A stretch of DNA of 64,000 nt, taken from Flavobacterium sp. N2270. GTDB taxonomy: Bacteria > Bacteroidota > Bacteroidia > Flavobacteriales > Flavobacteriaceae. The stretch covers positions 2,480,001 to 2,544,000 of the forward strand of contig NZ_CP110005.1 of assembly GCF_025947225.1 (NCBI RefSeq), given 5' to 3'. Numbering within the stretch: the first letter of the stretch is position 1; the number at the start of each line of letters is the position of its first letter. Of the stretch, positions 1 to 8,989 are shown one piece after another. The notes under the pieces were generated by a model. The model did not search any database. It was not told where the DNA came from and saw only the letters and a list, made by a program, of their open reading frames with translations. Position numbers and translations under genes: made by a program.

Positions 1-2
1 TT

Positions 3-413
3 ATGAATTTTATTAAAAATAATTTCATTAGTATATTCATAGGAACTATTCTTATTTCTATAATTATTTATGCCAAAAATAAAAATTCAGAAAGAAACTT
101 ATATTTAAATAACAATATTCTATTCACAGTTTGCGAAACAATTGGATATGATTCACCAGGAAGAGTTACTCCTTCTATAGAATATATTTTTTATTTTGAA
201 AAAAGCAAATTTGAATCAGAAGATTTTTATGATCTTGATTTTTCTAAAGTTAAAAAAGAAGATTTAAAATCATATGTTGGTAAAAAGTACTTTGTTAAGT
301 TTAGTGTTGAAAAACCTCAATATAGTGAGATATATTTAGACAAGCCTGTTCCTTTAGATTTTGTATATAAAGAAGGGCAAACTTGGAAGAAAATACCTGT
401 AAATTATAATTAG
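3..413 (+). CDS. Hypothetical membrane-anchored protein
   Basis: A 136-residue protein whose ATG lies at base 3, so a longer upstream start cannot be excluded. Residues about 8 to 24 form one hydrophobic segment, either an uncleaved anchor or a signal peptide. The rest is polar and Lys/Asp/Tyr rich, with no cysteine pair or lipobox. I do not recognise a family. The coding density and the stop just before a non-coding repeat region suggest a real gene. It lies outside the ssrA island, in core DNA. Confidence 0.55.
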   Translation: MNFIKNNFISIFIGTILISIIIYAKNKNSERNLYLNNNILFTVCETIGYDSPGRVTPSIEYIFYFEKSKFESEDFYDLDFSKVKKEDLKSYVGKKYFVKFSVEKPQYSEIYLDKPVPLDFVYKEGQTWKKIPVNYN

Positions 414-424
414 AAAAAATTAAA

Positions 425-562
425 ACCACCATTTGTACCCTGACGCTAGGAAGGGTCACACAAGCAACTAAATAAGATGAAATTCACCAATCTAATGAGA
501 TTCCTCGTCCCTCAGGCTCGAGAACTTGTTCGAACTGGCGAAGCAATGACAAAAAAAACGTT
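425..562. repeat. Intergenic REP-like palindromic region
   Basis: This gene-free stretch holds short imperfect palindromes of the kind scattered through flavobacterial genomes, for example around CCTGACGCTAGGAAGGG and the CTCGTCCCTCAGGCTCGAG segment. It separates two convergent genes. It resembles dispersed intergenic repeats and not a gene; a precise family was not assigned. Confidence 0.35.
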
Positions 563-600
563 AAAAAAAATCCTGATTACAAACACGTAAGCAGGATTTA
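563..600 (-). terminator. Terminator of the dehydrogenase gene
   Basis: AAATCCTG (568-575) pairs with CAGGATTT (592-599) across a 16-base loop. Read on the minus strand the hairpin is followed by an uninterrupted T run. It lies about 45 bases past the stop of the minus-strand gene at 645-1850. Confidence 0.6.
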
Positions 601-641
601 TCTTTCTTCTTTTATCTTTCTTCTTTTATCTTTCTTCTTTA
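600..641. repeat. Tandem repeat, 14 bp x 3
   Basis: Three consecutive copies of ATCTTTCTTCTTTT (the last ends in A) sit between the terminator hairpin and the stop codon of the minus-strand dehydrogenase. The copies are nearly perfect, so copy number may vary between strains. Confidence 0.85.
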
Positions 642-644
642 TTC

Positions 645-1850
645 TTATTCCTTTCCGTCTACAAAATCTTGTAAATAGGCAAAACGAGGAGTTAATTTTC
701 CGTTTTCTGTCATTTTTGCTCTTGCTAAAACTCCATCTTTATCGTTATTAAAAAAGGCCGGTATTACTCGCTCTAAAAACACTTCACCAAAACCATCACT
801 AGCATCTTTTGGCAATTCACAAGGTAAATTATCAACCGCCATAACCACAATAGCAGATGGATGTGTATATGATACTTCTTTATGTTCACTTGCCAAATAA
901 CCATAAATAGGATCTGCAATTGTACTTGGTTTTATAGTACAAGCAACTGGTCCGTCAATATCACAAGAAACATCTGCAACTACTTTTAGTTTACATTTTG
1001 GAGAACGCAACATTTCTTTCGATAAAATAATTGGAGCGTTATTACCGTAAAAATGTCCAGCAATAAACATATCTGACACTTCAGAAAAACGTTCAAAATC
1101 TGAAACATATTCAGTAGGGTTATTATAAAAATCTTCTTTTGTAGAAACTACTCCATCTTTTCTTTTGTTATAATCTAATACATCAATAAAAGTGTAAACT
1201 GGCTCTGCAAATGTTTTAGTTAAATAATTCTCAATAGAGACTTCTTTTATCTTCATTGCATCAAGCATTTCCTTTGCCCCAAAAGCAACTTTACCTCTAC
1301 CTGTCAAAACAATTTTAATATTTGGTAATGGATTTCTTTTTAAACGTTCAATTAACGTTTTTTGATCGGGTAATGTTTCAGCTTTAGCTAAATTAAATAA
1401 CTCAAACTTTAAACCAAAAGCTCTAATTCCGTTGTAAGCACCAACAATTCCAGCATAACGACCAAAACCTATTAATCGTCTATTCATATCATCAACAATC
1501 GTTTCATGATCGTATAATTCTATATTTTTTTCTAAAATAGTTCTCAATAAATCTCTATTATAGGGTTGCTTCTTAATAGTATGAGAAAAGAAAAAATATT
1601 TTTTATTAGGAATAAGTGCTTCTTTAGGTACTTCTTTAACTCCTATTAAAACATCACAGTCGTTTAAATCGTGATTTACTTCAATGCCTTTTTCAAAATA
1701 TTGTTCATCAGGAAATATACGAATATCGGAAGATTCAACTTTAAGAATCGCTTGAGGGAAAGTTGACTTGAATTCTGCTAACCGTTCTGGAGAAAAAACT
1801 ACTCTTCTATCTGGTGGATTTTTGCGTTCTTTGATTATTCCGAATTTCAT
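645..1850 (-). CDS. NAD(P)-dependent AlaDH/PNT-family dehydrogenase
   Basis: A 401-residue cytosolic oxidoreductase. The N-terminal signature MKFGIIKERKNPPDRRV is the substrate-binding start typical of alanine dehydrogenase, transhydrogenase alpha and lysine-forming saccharopine dehydrogenase. A Rossmann-type nucleotide-binding segment begins near residue 180 (IKIVLTGRGKVAFGA), where the loop is GRGKVAFGA. The stretch with VADVSCDIDGPVACT near residue 290 is characteristic of the saccharopine-dehydrogenase-like branch. Length fits the family. By family it would oxidise or reductively aminate a small 2-oxo/amino acid pair; the exact substrate cannot be read from sequence. It is monocistronic, with a good promoter upstream (1887-1918) and a hairpin terminator downstream. 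Confidence 0.8.
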   Translation of the reverse strand: MKFGIIKERKNPPDRRVVFSPERLAEFKSTFPQAILKVESSDIRIFPDEQYFEKGIEVNHDLNDCDVLIGVKEVPKEALIPNKKYFFFSHTIKKQPYNRDLLRTILEKNIELYDHETIVDDMNRRLIGFGRYAGIVGAYNGIRAFGLKFELFNLAKAETLPDQKTLIERLKRNPLPNIKIVLTGRGKVAFGAKEMLDAMKIKEVSIENYLTKTFAEPVYTFIDVLDYNKRKDGVVSTKEDFYNNPTEYVSDFERFSEVSDMFIAGHFYGNNAPIILSKEMLRSPKCKLKVVADVSCDIDGPVACTIKPSTIADPIYGYLASEHKEVSYTHPSAIVVMAVDNLPCELPKDASDGFGEVFLERVIPAFFNNDKDGVLARAKMTENGKLTPRFAYLQDFVDGKE

Positions 1851-1886
1851 TTATTATTTATTTAACTGATGATTAATTAAGTGTTA

Positions 1887-1918
1887 CAAATATAACATTA
1901 CTAAAAGTGATAAACAAA
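1887..1918 (-). promoter_or_regulatory. Bacteroidota-type promoter for the dehydrogenase gene
   Basis: On the minus strand a -33 element TTTG (complement of 1915-1918) and a -7 element TATATTTG (complement of 1887-1894) are separated by 20 bases. This matches the Bacteroidota sigma consensus TTTG-N19/21-TAnnTTTG. It lies 37 bases upstream of the ATG at 1850. Confidence 0.6.
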
Positions 1919-1943
1919 AGTTTTTTCTTCCATAAATTAATAG

Positions 1944-1951
1944 TAATTTTG
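1944..1951 (+). promoter_or_regulatory. Possible -7 element for ssrA
   Basis: TAATTTTG matches TAnnTTTG and lies 48 bases before the mature tmRNA 5' end. That would give a short leader for RNase P to remove. No convincing -33 TTTG is present at the right distance, so this is tentative. Confidence 0.3.
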
Positions 1952-1998
1952 GCGTAATTATTGATTATACTAATTTAGTTAGTATTAAAATTTCAATT

Positions 1999-2393
1999 GG
2001 GGTCGACTGGTTTTGACAGCGAGTGGAATTAAATTGTAAGCACGTCGAGAACTGGGACAATTCTCGTTAATAAAAGGTCTTAAACTTTTACACGGCGAAA
2101 ATAATTACGCTTTGGCTGCATAATTCTGAATTATAGTAAGAATTTGCCTAGTTCCTATTAGATAGGAAAGCTGGATTCTCCTTAAAAGCCTTGGTTTGTG
2201 GCGTTTAGTACAGGAGAACCGTAAAAATAAACCTAGAAACGGTGATGTTTTAAATCCGTTTTGAACTGGTAAAACTAAGCATTAGGTGGTCGTTTTTAAC
2301 CTAGCCTTTTGTCGAAAATCTAATTAAAAACTAAACGTGTAGAAAGCTCTTTGATTGCTTGTTTGGACGAGAGTTCGATTCTCTCCGACTCCA
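1999..2393 (+). ncRNA. ssrA: tmRNA (transfer-messenger RNA)
   Basis: Rescues stalled ribosomes by trans-translation. The 5' end GGGGTCGACTGGTTTTGACA and the 3' end GAGTTCGATTCTCTCCGACT form the tRNA-like acceptor and T arm. The tag ORF at 2094-2123 reads GENNYALAA followed by TAA, the usual Bacteroidota degradation tag. The 3' CCA is not encoded: A2393 is the discriminator base. The gene is intact although an island is integrated at its 3' end, because the element supplies an equivalent 3' end. The displaced original end is at 53487-53520. Confidence 0.95.
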
Positions 2394-2412
2394 CATTTTA
2401 AAATTCATTTTA
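2379..2412 (+). other. attL: Island attachment site, left (ssrA side)
   Basis: A 34-bp segment beginning TTCTCTCCGACTCCAC and ending AAAATTCATTTTA is repeated in the same orientation at 53487-53520 with one mismatch (A versus T after CCAC). It spans the last 15 bases of tmRNA and the following spacer. A tyrosine recombinase gene begins about 230 bases downstream. A tmRNA 3' end used as attB is a well-known integration target. Confidence 0.85.
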
Positions 2413-2416
2413 AGCT

Positions 2417-2452
2417 AAAAGCCTTTAAATCATATGATTTAAAGGCTTTTTT
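2417..2452 (+). terminator. ssrA terminator carried by the island
   Basis: A perfect palindrome (AAAAGCCTTTAAATCAT and its complement) ends in a T run directly after ssrA. A related hairpin with the same ATGATTTA inner arm stands after the right att copy (53525-53560). The element therefore appears to have brought its own ssrA end plus terminator, leaving the native one 51 kb away. Confidence 0.8.
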
Positions 2453-2503
2453 GTTTTTCATAGTATTCAAATTATTCATAAAATCTCAAAAGGCTGGTGC
2501 TAT

Positions 2504-2542
2504 AATCGGTTACCCTAAAAAATCCAAATCTTGGGTAACCGA
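2504..2542. repeat. Island-end inverted repeat, probable integrase arm site
   Basis: TCGGTTACCC (2506-2515) and GGGTAACCGA (2533-2542) form a perfect 10-bp inverted repeat. The left half, extended to AATCGGTTACCCTAAAAAA, recurs in the same orientation near the right end (53419-53437). Copies at both ends of the island, just inside att, suggest arm-type binding sites for the recombinase or an accessory factor. Confidence 0.55.
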
Positions 2543-2643
2543 ATTTTAAGCTAGCCCAATGACATCAAGCTGTTCAAAAGATAAACATCTTGACAAAAGA
2601 AGAATAAAGAGCTAATTTGATAACTATAATAAGTCACCACAAA

Positions 2644-3894
2644 ATGAAACACAAAATGTCAATCCTTTTCTACGTGAAAAGTTCTAAAGCAGCCAAAAAT
2701 GGGTTATTACCTATTTACCAAAGAATAACTATAAATGGAACAAGAATTGAATTAAGCATTTCTAGATTTGTAGAAAAATCAAAATGGAATACAGAAGCAG
2801 GTAAAATGAAAGGTAATTCTGAAGAATCCCGATTAATAAATAGTCATCTAGATATTCTAAGAAACAAAGCTTACGAAACTGAAAAATGGATGATTAATAA
2901 TAATCAGGAAATCAATGCACAAACTTTTAAAAACAAATTTTTAGGCATTGAAGAAAAAACAAGAAAATTAATTGTAATTTTTGAAGACCATAACAAAAAA
3001 ATGAACGCATTGGTAGGTAAAGAGTTTTCAATTAATACCTATAAAAAATATGAAACGACCTTAAGTCATACCAAAGAATTTTTAAAGAACAGTTATTCCA
3101 TTAATGATATATCCATAAAGCAAGTTGATATTGCTTTTATAAATGACTTTGATTTCTATCTAAGAAACACCAAAAACTGTAATAATAATTCGACTATAAA
3201 GTATATCAGGAACTTTGGTAAGATAATCAAGCAATGCTATTTTAATGGCTGGATTGACAAAGACCCATTCCTTAATTACAAAGGAAAAGTTAGAGAAGTT
3301 GAAAGAGTATATTTAGACCAGGAAGAAATAGAAACCTTGCTAAACAAAAATTTCAAAATAAAAAGATTAGATTTAGTGAGAGATATGTTTTTGTTTAGTT
3401 GCTTTACCGGACTAGCTTACATTGATGTTTTTAACTTGACACAATCACATATTATAATCGGAATTGATGGAGAAAAATGGATTTCTACTAATCGTCAAAA
3501 AACTGAATCAGCTTCTAAAATTCCAATATTACCTGTTACAAAATCGATTATTGAAAAATATGAAAAACACCCACAATGCTTAAATGAAAATCGCTTACTC
3601 CCTATCTTATCCAACCAAAAAATGAATGCCTATTTAAAAGAGCTTGCAGACATTTGTGAAATTCCAAAAGAATTGACCTTTCACATTGCTCGTCATACAT
3701 TTGCTACAACTGTAACACTAACAAATGGAGTGCCGATAGAAAGTGTAAGTAAAATGTTAGGTCATAAAAATTTAAGAACAACCCAACATTATGCAAAAGT
3801 TCTAGATAAAAAAGTAAGTGAAGATATGATGCTATTAAAATCTAAATTCGATTATAAAATCAACAATATTGAATCTAAGTCAAAATATTCGTAA
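2644..3894 (+). CDS. int: Tyrosine recombinase (integrase) of the ssrA island
   Basis: Site-specific integrase of the Bacteroidota ICE type: N-terminal arm-binding domain (about residues 5-90), SAM-like core-binding domain (100-215) and catalytic domain (220-400). Visible catalytic signatures are FHIARHTFATT (H-x-x-R) and LGHKNLRTTQHYAK with the nucleophilic tyrosine. At the usual first-arginine position the sequence is FTGLAYIDV, without Arg, as in some CTnDOT-like integrases. The frame is open back to a TTG at 2617; ATG 2644 is preferred (ATG 2656 is also possible). It is adjacent to and transcribed away from attL, and almost certainly mediated the ssrA integration. Confidence 0.9.
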   Translation: MKHKMSILFYVKSSKAAKNGLLPIYQRITINGTRIELSISRFVEKSKWNTEAGKMKGNSEESRLINSHLDILRNKAYETEKWMINNNQEINAQTFKNKFLGIEEKTRKLIVIFEDHNKKMNALVGKEFSINTYKKYETTLSHTKEFLKNSYSINDISIKQVDIAFINDFDFYLRNTKNCNNNSTIKYIRNFGKIIKQCYFNGWIDKDPFLNYKGKVREVERVYLDQEEIETLLNKNFKIKRLDLVRDMFLFSCFTGLAYIDVFNLTQSHIIIGIDGEKWISTNRQKTESASKIPILPVTKSIIEKYEKHPQCLNENRLLPILSNQKMNAYLKELADICEIPKELTFHIARHTFATTVTLTNGVPIESVSKMLGHKNLRTTQHYAKVLDKKVSEDMMLLKSKFDYKINNIESKSKYS

Positions 3895-3987
3895 GAATAT
3901 TAGCAAAAAATTAGAGTATCGTTAACAATAAAATGAGATAAATTTAGTTTAATTTGATGTTTATTATTTTATTTTAAATTTGTTAGC

Positions 3988-4824
3988 ATGGTTGTCTATT
4001 GTTATCCTTTTTTTAGCGAATTTGAAAAAGAATTCGAAAGTCTAAAAACTAAAAACATCAATATCATTAATAAATGTCATGAGATAATAACTTTTTTAGA
4101 ACAAAAATTACAAGATTTATTTGTTTGGCTAAAGAAATACAAATTTGACAATATCGAAGATGAAATTCATTTCTTCAAAATACTTAAACCGAGTATTGTT
4201 TCAAAATTAATTTACTACAAAGAAATCTTAATTATAGAGACAAACTTACCTGCATCAAAAAAGAACAAAATAAAGTTATATGAAAAAGCTTTAAATAAGA
4301 TTTATAAACATTCCAAAAACAACAAGAATTTCTTTGAATACTTTAGAGCTAGAGCATCACATAAAGACCAACTCTATTTTGTAAGATCCAAAAATAGAAA
4401 TGTACGTCATGGAGATTGTAGTTATATAAATTATGATTCAAAATTATCAACATCACATGACTATTTAATGGCAACAATGATTGCATATGATACGTTTACA
4501 AATTATTTAGAAAATAGAATTGAAGAAATAGAAAAAAATTGTTCTATTGATAATCCAAGTAATAGTACTAGTTTAAATTGGTCCGTTTCAAAAGTTGATT
4601 TAGTAGAACTAATCTATTCATTACATCACACAAAAGCGTTTAATAATGGTAATTCTGATATCAAGGAAATAGCTACTTATTTCAGTAAAATGTTTAATGT
4701 AGAAATTGAAGATTCTATTTACCGAAGCTATTTAGATATCAAATCTAGAAAAACAGATAGAGCAAAATTCCTCAAGCAATTATCAGATACGCTCAATCAT
4801 AAAATAAACGAAGAAGAAAATTAA
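3988..4824 (+). CDS. rteC: RteC-family regulator
   Basis: A 278-residue protein. The C-terminal half, with LNWSVSKVDLVELIYSLHHT, FNNGNSDIKEIATYFSK and an ending rich in K/R, matches the RteC family. In CTnDOT-like elements RteC binds DNA upstream of excision genes and activates them. Here it follows the integrase and precedes an HTH/excisionase-like gene, the order expected for an excision control circuit. A strong hairpin terminator follows (4823-4852), so the downstream HTH gene has its own promoter, a plausible RteC target. The assignment rests on recalled family motifs. Confidence 0.7.
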   Translation: MVVYCYPFFSEFEKEFESLKTKNINIINKCHEIITFLEQKLQDLFVWLKKYKFDNIEDEIHFFKILKPSIVSKLIYYKEILIIETNLPASKKNKIKLYEKALNKIYKHSKNNKNFFEYFRARASHKDQLYFVRSKNRNVRHGDCSYINYDSKLSTSHDYLMATMIAYDTFTNYLENRIEEIEKNCSIDNPSNSTSLNWSVSKVDLVELIYSLHHTKAFNNGNSDIKEIATYFSKMFNVEIEDSIYRSYLDIKSRKTDRAKFLKQLSDTLNHKINEEEN

Positions 4825-4852
4825 AACCCAACCTCTTAACAAGTTGGGTTTT
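4823..4852 (+). terminator. Terminator after rteC
   Basis: AAAACCCAAC (4823-4832) pairs perfectly with GTTGGGTTTT (4843-4852) around a 10-base loop and ends in T residues. It starts at the rteC stop codon. Confidence 0.75.
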
Positions 4853-4967
4853 ATCCTTTTATCCAACTTTTAATTACAATCTTTCAATACACTCCAAATA
4901 TCTTTTATACAATTGGTCAATACAAAGCCTTAGCAAATCAAGGTTTGTTATAATTTGCATAAAAATC

Positions 4968-4992
4968 GTACCCAACTTGGGAACACCTTGGG
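4968..4992. promoter_or_regulatory. Palindromic site upstream of the excisionase-like gene
   Basis: CCCAACTTGGG is an 11-base palindrome followed after four bases by a second CCTTGGG half. It lies 60 to 80 bases before the HTH gene at 5050. RteC-type regulators bind inverted repeats in front of excision genes, so this is a candidate operator. That role is inference. Confidence 0.3.
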
Positions 4993-5049
4993 AATAAAAT
5001 TCTATCAAATGAGCTTGTTTTGTCTTGTAACAATTTAAACAGTTTCATT

Positions 5050-5352
5050 ATGAATTTACATCCTAAAAAACTCTTTCCAGAAATCGACAACATCGAATTA
5101 TTAAACCATCAAGTAGTAACCAAAAAAGACTTATTAAATTTTGGTAACGCACTACTAAATGAAATTAAAAACAACTCAAATCAATTAGAAAAACCAGCGC
5201 AATGGTTAAAATCAGTTGAGGTTAGAAAACTATTAAAAATTTCTCCAGGCACTTTACAAAACCTACGTATAAATGGAACATTAAACTACAAACGCATCGG
5301 AGGTCTAATCTACTACAAATACGATGACATAGAAAACATGCTAAATAAATAG
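5050..5352 (+). CDS. Excisionase-like helix-turn-helix protein
   Basis: About 100 residues. The C-terminal part (QWLKSVEVRKLLKISPGTLQ, then LRINGTLNYKRIGGLIYYKY) is a MerR/excisionase-type winged HTH common in Bacteroidota mobile elements. The frame extends upstream to a TTG at 5020; ATG 5050 (MNLHPKKL) is preferred. Its place after rteC and before replication-type genes suggests a directionality factor or regulator of excision. Specific family membership such as Xis2-like is inference. Confidence 0.7.
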   Translation: MNLHPKKLFPEIDNIELLNHQVVTKKDLLNFGNALLNEIKNNSNQLEKPAQWLKSVEVRKLLKISPGTLQNLRINGTLNYKRIGGLIYYKYDDIENMLNK

Positions 5353-5385
5353 TACCAAAATATTCAACTTCTAATTACTAAAAAA

Positions 5386-6210
5386 ATGAATTACATAAAA
5401 CACCTAACAGGCTTTTTCGAGAAAGTAAGTACCGATTATGACCTCAACCCTACTCACATTAGTCTTTATATGGCTATTTTTCAATTATGGAATCAAAATC
5501 GATTTCAAAATCCTATTTCAATTTCAAGAGATGAATTAATGCGAATTAGCAAAATTTCATCTACAGCAACCTATCATAAATGCATTAAAGAATTACAAGA
5601 AAAACAGTACGTCGAATACAATCCTTCTTTCAATCCATTTAAAGGTTCTACACTTAATGTTCTAAATCTTGATTTTTACACCAAACCGGTACTAAAAAAA
5701 GACATAAAAAACTTAAAAAACAATACGCCAAGCATACCAAAAAACAACCTACCTAATGAACTGGTTAATGAACAAGAACTAAACAAGTACCAAACAAGCT
5801 CTAAACATGTACCTTATATAAACAATACAAACAGTATAAACATGGTAAACGTTCAAATTCAAAAAAATGAAAATTATAATTCAGAAAAGTTTATAGATAA
5901 AAAAGAAGAAATAACCCAAAAAAAGTTGCGTAAAAAAAAGGGTACAAATGAACAGTCAATTCCTCCAGATAAAAATGATGTTATAGCATATTTCCAAGAA
6001 AAAAAATGTCCAGAAATTGAAGCAGATAAATTTTATAATCATTTTCAAAGTAATGGTTGGTTAGTTGGTGGAAAAACGAAAATGATAGATTGGAAAGCAG
6101 CCATTCGCAATTGGATTTTGAATAGTCAAAACTTCAATAATAAATCAAACAACCTTCAACCTCAACATTTACAAACTACAACAAACAAAAATTATGGAGA
6201 ACCACTTTGA
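5386..6210 (+). CDS. Replication initiation-like HTH protein
   Basis: A 274-residue protein. The first 110 residues look like a winged helix (HISLYMAIFQLWNQNRF, then DELMRISKISSTATYHKCIK, LQEKQYVEYNPSF), as in plasmid/phage replication organisers. The middle is Asn/Lys-rich and low complexity. The end (KNDVIAYFQEKKCPEIEADK ... WKAAIRNWILN) resembles the DnaD-like tail that recruits helicase loaders. It overlaps the DnaC-like ATPase by 17 bases, a typical replisome-organiser plus loader pair. The pair may let the excised island replicate; that is inference. Confidence 0.65.
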   Translation: MNYIKHLTGFFEKVSTDYDLNPTHISLYMAIFQLWNQNRFQNPISISRDELMRISKISSTATYHKCIKELQEKQYVEYNPSFNPFKGSTLNVLNLDFYTKPVLKKDIKNLKNNTPSIPKNNLPNELVNEQELNKYQTSSKHVPYINNTNSINMVNVQIQKNENYNSEKFIDKKEEITQKKLRKKKGTNEQSIPPDKNDVIAYFQEKKCPEIEADKFYNHFQSNGWLVGGKTKMIDWKAAIRNWILNSQNFNNKSNNLQPQHLQTTTNKNYGEPL

Positions 6211-6850
6211 CATCAGCAACACATTCAAACTAATTGGAAATATTAGAGAATACAACCTATCGCAATGTTTCAAATACCTAGAGTGCCAAGGCAAACAAAC
6301 CTATGGACAATCATTTAAAATACAAGAACAAGACAAACCAACCATTACAAAGCTACTTGTCTACGCAGTACAAGATAAAGAAAATGCTCTAAAAATGGGA
6401 ATAGATACCAGTAAAGGAATTTTACTATCCGGTCCTATTGGATGTGGTAAAACATCTATAATGCATCTCATCAAACCTTTTATCAATGGTAAGCACGAAT
6501 ATAAAATAAAAACAACTCGTGAAATTTCATTTGAGTTTGCTAAAAATGGTTTTGAAGCTCTTACACCTTACACAAAAAAAACAAGCTACCAACACCGACT
6601 AACGGGTTATGTTTTCGACGATTTAGGTGCAGAACAGCAAATCAAACACTTTGGAAACGACTGTAATGTAATGGCTGAAATACTAATTACTAGATACGAA
6701 CAATTTATAGAAAACAACACTATTACACACATTACTACTAACTTATCCGCTTCTGAAATTGAAAAATTATATGGAAATCGTCTTCGTTCTAGAATGCGAA
6801 ATATGTTTAATGTGATTGCTTTTGAAGGCAACTCAAGAGATAAGCGTTAA
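6194..6850 (+). CDS. DnaC-like helicase-loader ATPase
   Basis: A 218-residue P-loop ATPase with Walker A GPIGCGKTS (about residue 80), Walker B YVFDDLGAE (about residue 139), a sensor-1-like HITTNLSASE and an arginine-finger region NRLRSRMRN. This arrangement fits DnaC/IstB-type helicase loaders in mobile elements. It is translationally coupled to the preceding HTH protein through a 17-base overlap. No transposase is adjacent, so IstB of an insertion sequence is less likely. Confidence 0.75.
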   Translation: MENHFDISNTFKLIGNIREYNLSQCFKYLECQGKQTYGQSFKIQEQDKPTITKLLVYAVQDKENALKMGIDTSKGILLSGPIGCGKTSIMHLIKPFINGKHEYKIKTTREISFEFAKNGFEALTPYTKKTSYQHRLTGYVFDDLGAEQQIKHFGNDCNVMAEILITRYEQFIENNTITHITTNLSASEIEKLYGNRLRSRMRNMFNVIAFEGNSRDKR

Positions 6851-7045
6851 ACAAATTTAATTATTAATTAAAAAAATTATGAGAAATATGTTAAGTAATA
6901 AAACAAATTAATAATCGGTAAGAATGTGAAGATATCTTTTTGCCTTTTAGAGATCTAAATAAGTTTATAGCATACTAAAAAAAACATCTCCTTTTATAAT
7001 ATTTAGCCTAAAAATCAGTTACTTTGCTGCTTTAAAAAATGTACC

Positions 7046-7762
7046 ATGAAGAATGTATTATTTGCAATCCTTTTAAGCTTTGTTTTAATTGCTGCAACAG
7101 ACCCTTATACCATTAAAAGAATTTCAGACAAAGATTTTCGATATGAATTTTACACAATTGATAAAGACATTAGTATAAAACATCATAAAACTTACTTTTG
7201 GTTTAAAGGAGGTTTAATTCATAAGGCAGAAGGTGGTGTTTCTGGTCAATTATTACACGGAGAATTCAAAAAACATTACCATAGTAACCAATTAGCAGAG
7301 CAAGGAACTTTTAAGAAAGGGCTAAAAGTTGGTTTATGGAAAAATTGGTTTGAAAATGGCTCTACAGAAAGTACTCAAGAATATTCTAACGGACAAAAGC
7401 ATGGTAACTTTTATAGCTATAATATAGAAGGTAAAATGCTTGAAAAAGGTTTTTACCGCTCTGGAAAAAAACAAGGTTATTGGATAAACTTCACAAAAAA
7501 AGACACAATTCGTTATAAAAAAGGGAAAGTATTTATTCCTAAACCAAAATTATCTAAAGAAGAAAAAGCTCTTGCTAAAATAGCTAAGACAAAGAAAAAA
7601 GAAGAGTTAAAATTGCAAAAAGAAACGGAAAAAAAATTAAAAAAAGCTAAAAAAGAAGAAAACAAAAAACTGCCTAAAAAAACAAAAGGTTCTATTTCTA
7701 AAAAAGAAGATAAAGTAAAAAAGGACAATTTCTTCACACGCTTATTTAGCAAAAAAGAATAA
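7046..7762 (+). CDS. Secreted MORN/YwqK-type repeat protein
   Basis: 238 residues with an N-terminal signal peptide (about residues 1-18). A middle region has MORN-like repeats of the YwqK family: HGEFKKHYHSNQLAEQG, GLWKNWFENGSTE, HGNFYSYNIEGKMLEKG. The C-terminal tail of about 65 residues is extremely Lys-rich. YwqK proteins are often annotated as antitoxins, but here the protein heads a pilus/T2SS-like operon (2-base gap to the next gene), so a structural or periplasmic accessory role is equally possible. Function not known. Confidence 0.6.
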   Translation: MKNVLFAILLSFVLIAATDPYTIKRISDKDFRYEFYTIDKDISIKHHKTYFWFKGGLIHKAEGGVSGQLLHGEFKKHYHSNQLAEQGTFKKGLKVGLWKNWFENGSTESTQEYSNGQKHGNFYSYNIEGKMLEKGFYRSGKKQGYWINFTKKDTIRYKKGKVFIPKPKLSKEEKALAKIAKTKKKEELKLQKETEKKLKKAKKEENKKLPKKTKGSISKKEDKVKKDNFFTRLFSKKE

Positions 7763-7764
7763 TA

Positions 7765-8989
7765 ATGGTCAAAGCGCATAGTTTATTATATGCTGTTTAC
7801 GTTTGCTTAATAGTTGCTGTGCTTTGCGGCGGATTATTGTTGTTGGCAAACTTATACAATCAGTTAAATTTACACTATGTAACACATGAGTCACTTTATA
7901 TAACCAATCAATCTACTGTTAATTATGCATTAGGAAATGGTTTGGTTGCTAATGAAGAGATACTGATAGAAGAAAAAACAGGAATTCAATCGCAGTTTAC
8001 TGTGAAGAATCACGGTTTACTTCCGTTATTATTAACACAGTCTTTTACAAAGAAAGATACCGTTGCTTCGGTTCATTTTATAGGGCAAAAAGTTGTAAAT
8101 ACAAATACGGCTTTATATATGGCAAATTTCACACAGCCACTAAGTGTTTCGGGTACTGTTACTATTAAAGGAGATGTTTTTTTTGCCAACAGAACATATA
8201 AAAGAATCTTATATAAATAATAAACCAAATATCATTTCCATACAAGGAAAAAAATCTGTTTCAGAGATTCAATTACCAACACTTTCAGAAAAATGCAAAT
8301 CTATTTTTGAAACCAGAAATAGCACTAAAGTTAGTTTAAGTGAATTTGAAAAGAAAAACGATTCTATTTATGTGAACTCATTTTTTAATGAAACTATAGA
8401 ATTTCAGTTGGGTCAAACTACATTGGAAAATAAAATCATAAAAGGCAATTTTATTATCAGTTCTAACGATTCTATTTTCATTCGAAAAAATAATGTTTTA
8501 GAAGATGTAATCATCATTGCTCCAAAAGTAGCTATTGAAGAAGGTTTTGAAGGGAACATTCAAGTGTTTGCGAATGAATCCATTACCATTGAAAAAAAGG
8601 TAACGTTAAACTATCCGTCGGTTATAGCTTTGTACAATAATAAAGAAACCAAAAAAGCTTTTGTGTTAATTGATGAAGAAGTAAAAATTGCGGGTTTAGT
8701 TATGCTTTTTGGAAATAATTTAATGCATTTGGATAAAAACACATTAGAAATAAAAGAAAAAGGAAAAATAATGGGAACTATCTATTGTTCTGGAATTTTA
8801 ACCTTAAAAAGCGATGTCTATGGCTCGGTTTATACTTCAAAATTGAACCATAAAACACCATCATCGTCTTATTCTAACACTATTGCCGACATTACAATTG
8901 ATGTTTCTAAAAAGCCTAAAGTGTTTATAGATTTACCAATTTTTAATAATATAAATACAAGATATGCTATTATTAAAAAAGTATTATAA
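7765..8989 (+). pseudogene. PilX/GspK-like protein, frameshifted at a T8 run
   Basis: Two overlapping frames make one gene. The first (7765-8220) encodes an N-terminal membrane helix (SLLYAVYVCLIVAVLCGGLL) followed by a PilX-like region, as in pilus or pseudopilus tip proteins. The second frame continues with a beta-rich, possibly beta-helical domain to 8989. The switch is at eight T residues, 8177-8184: removing one T reads GDVFLPTEHIKESYINN in frame. An intact product would be about 408 residues. The cause may be decay, slippage (phase variation) or a sequencing error. It lies between a YwqK-like gene and two pseudopilins. Confidence 0.6.

Noticed and set aside
2355..2549. A 64-codon plus-strand ORF over the tmRNA end
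   Set aside because: It overlaps the 3' part of ssrA, the att site and the terminator, and its composition is unlike a protein.
6607..6831. A minus-strand ORF inside the DnaC-like gene
   Set aside because: The plus-strand frame has complete Walker motifs; the antisense ORF has no features.
7046..7762. A complete toxin-antitoxin pair around the YwqK-like gene
   Set aside because: YwqK proteins are often labelled antitoxin, but no toxin gene is adjacent; the neighbours are pilus-like genes.
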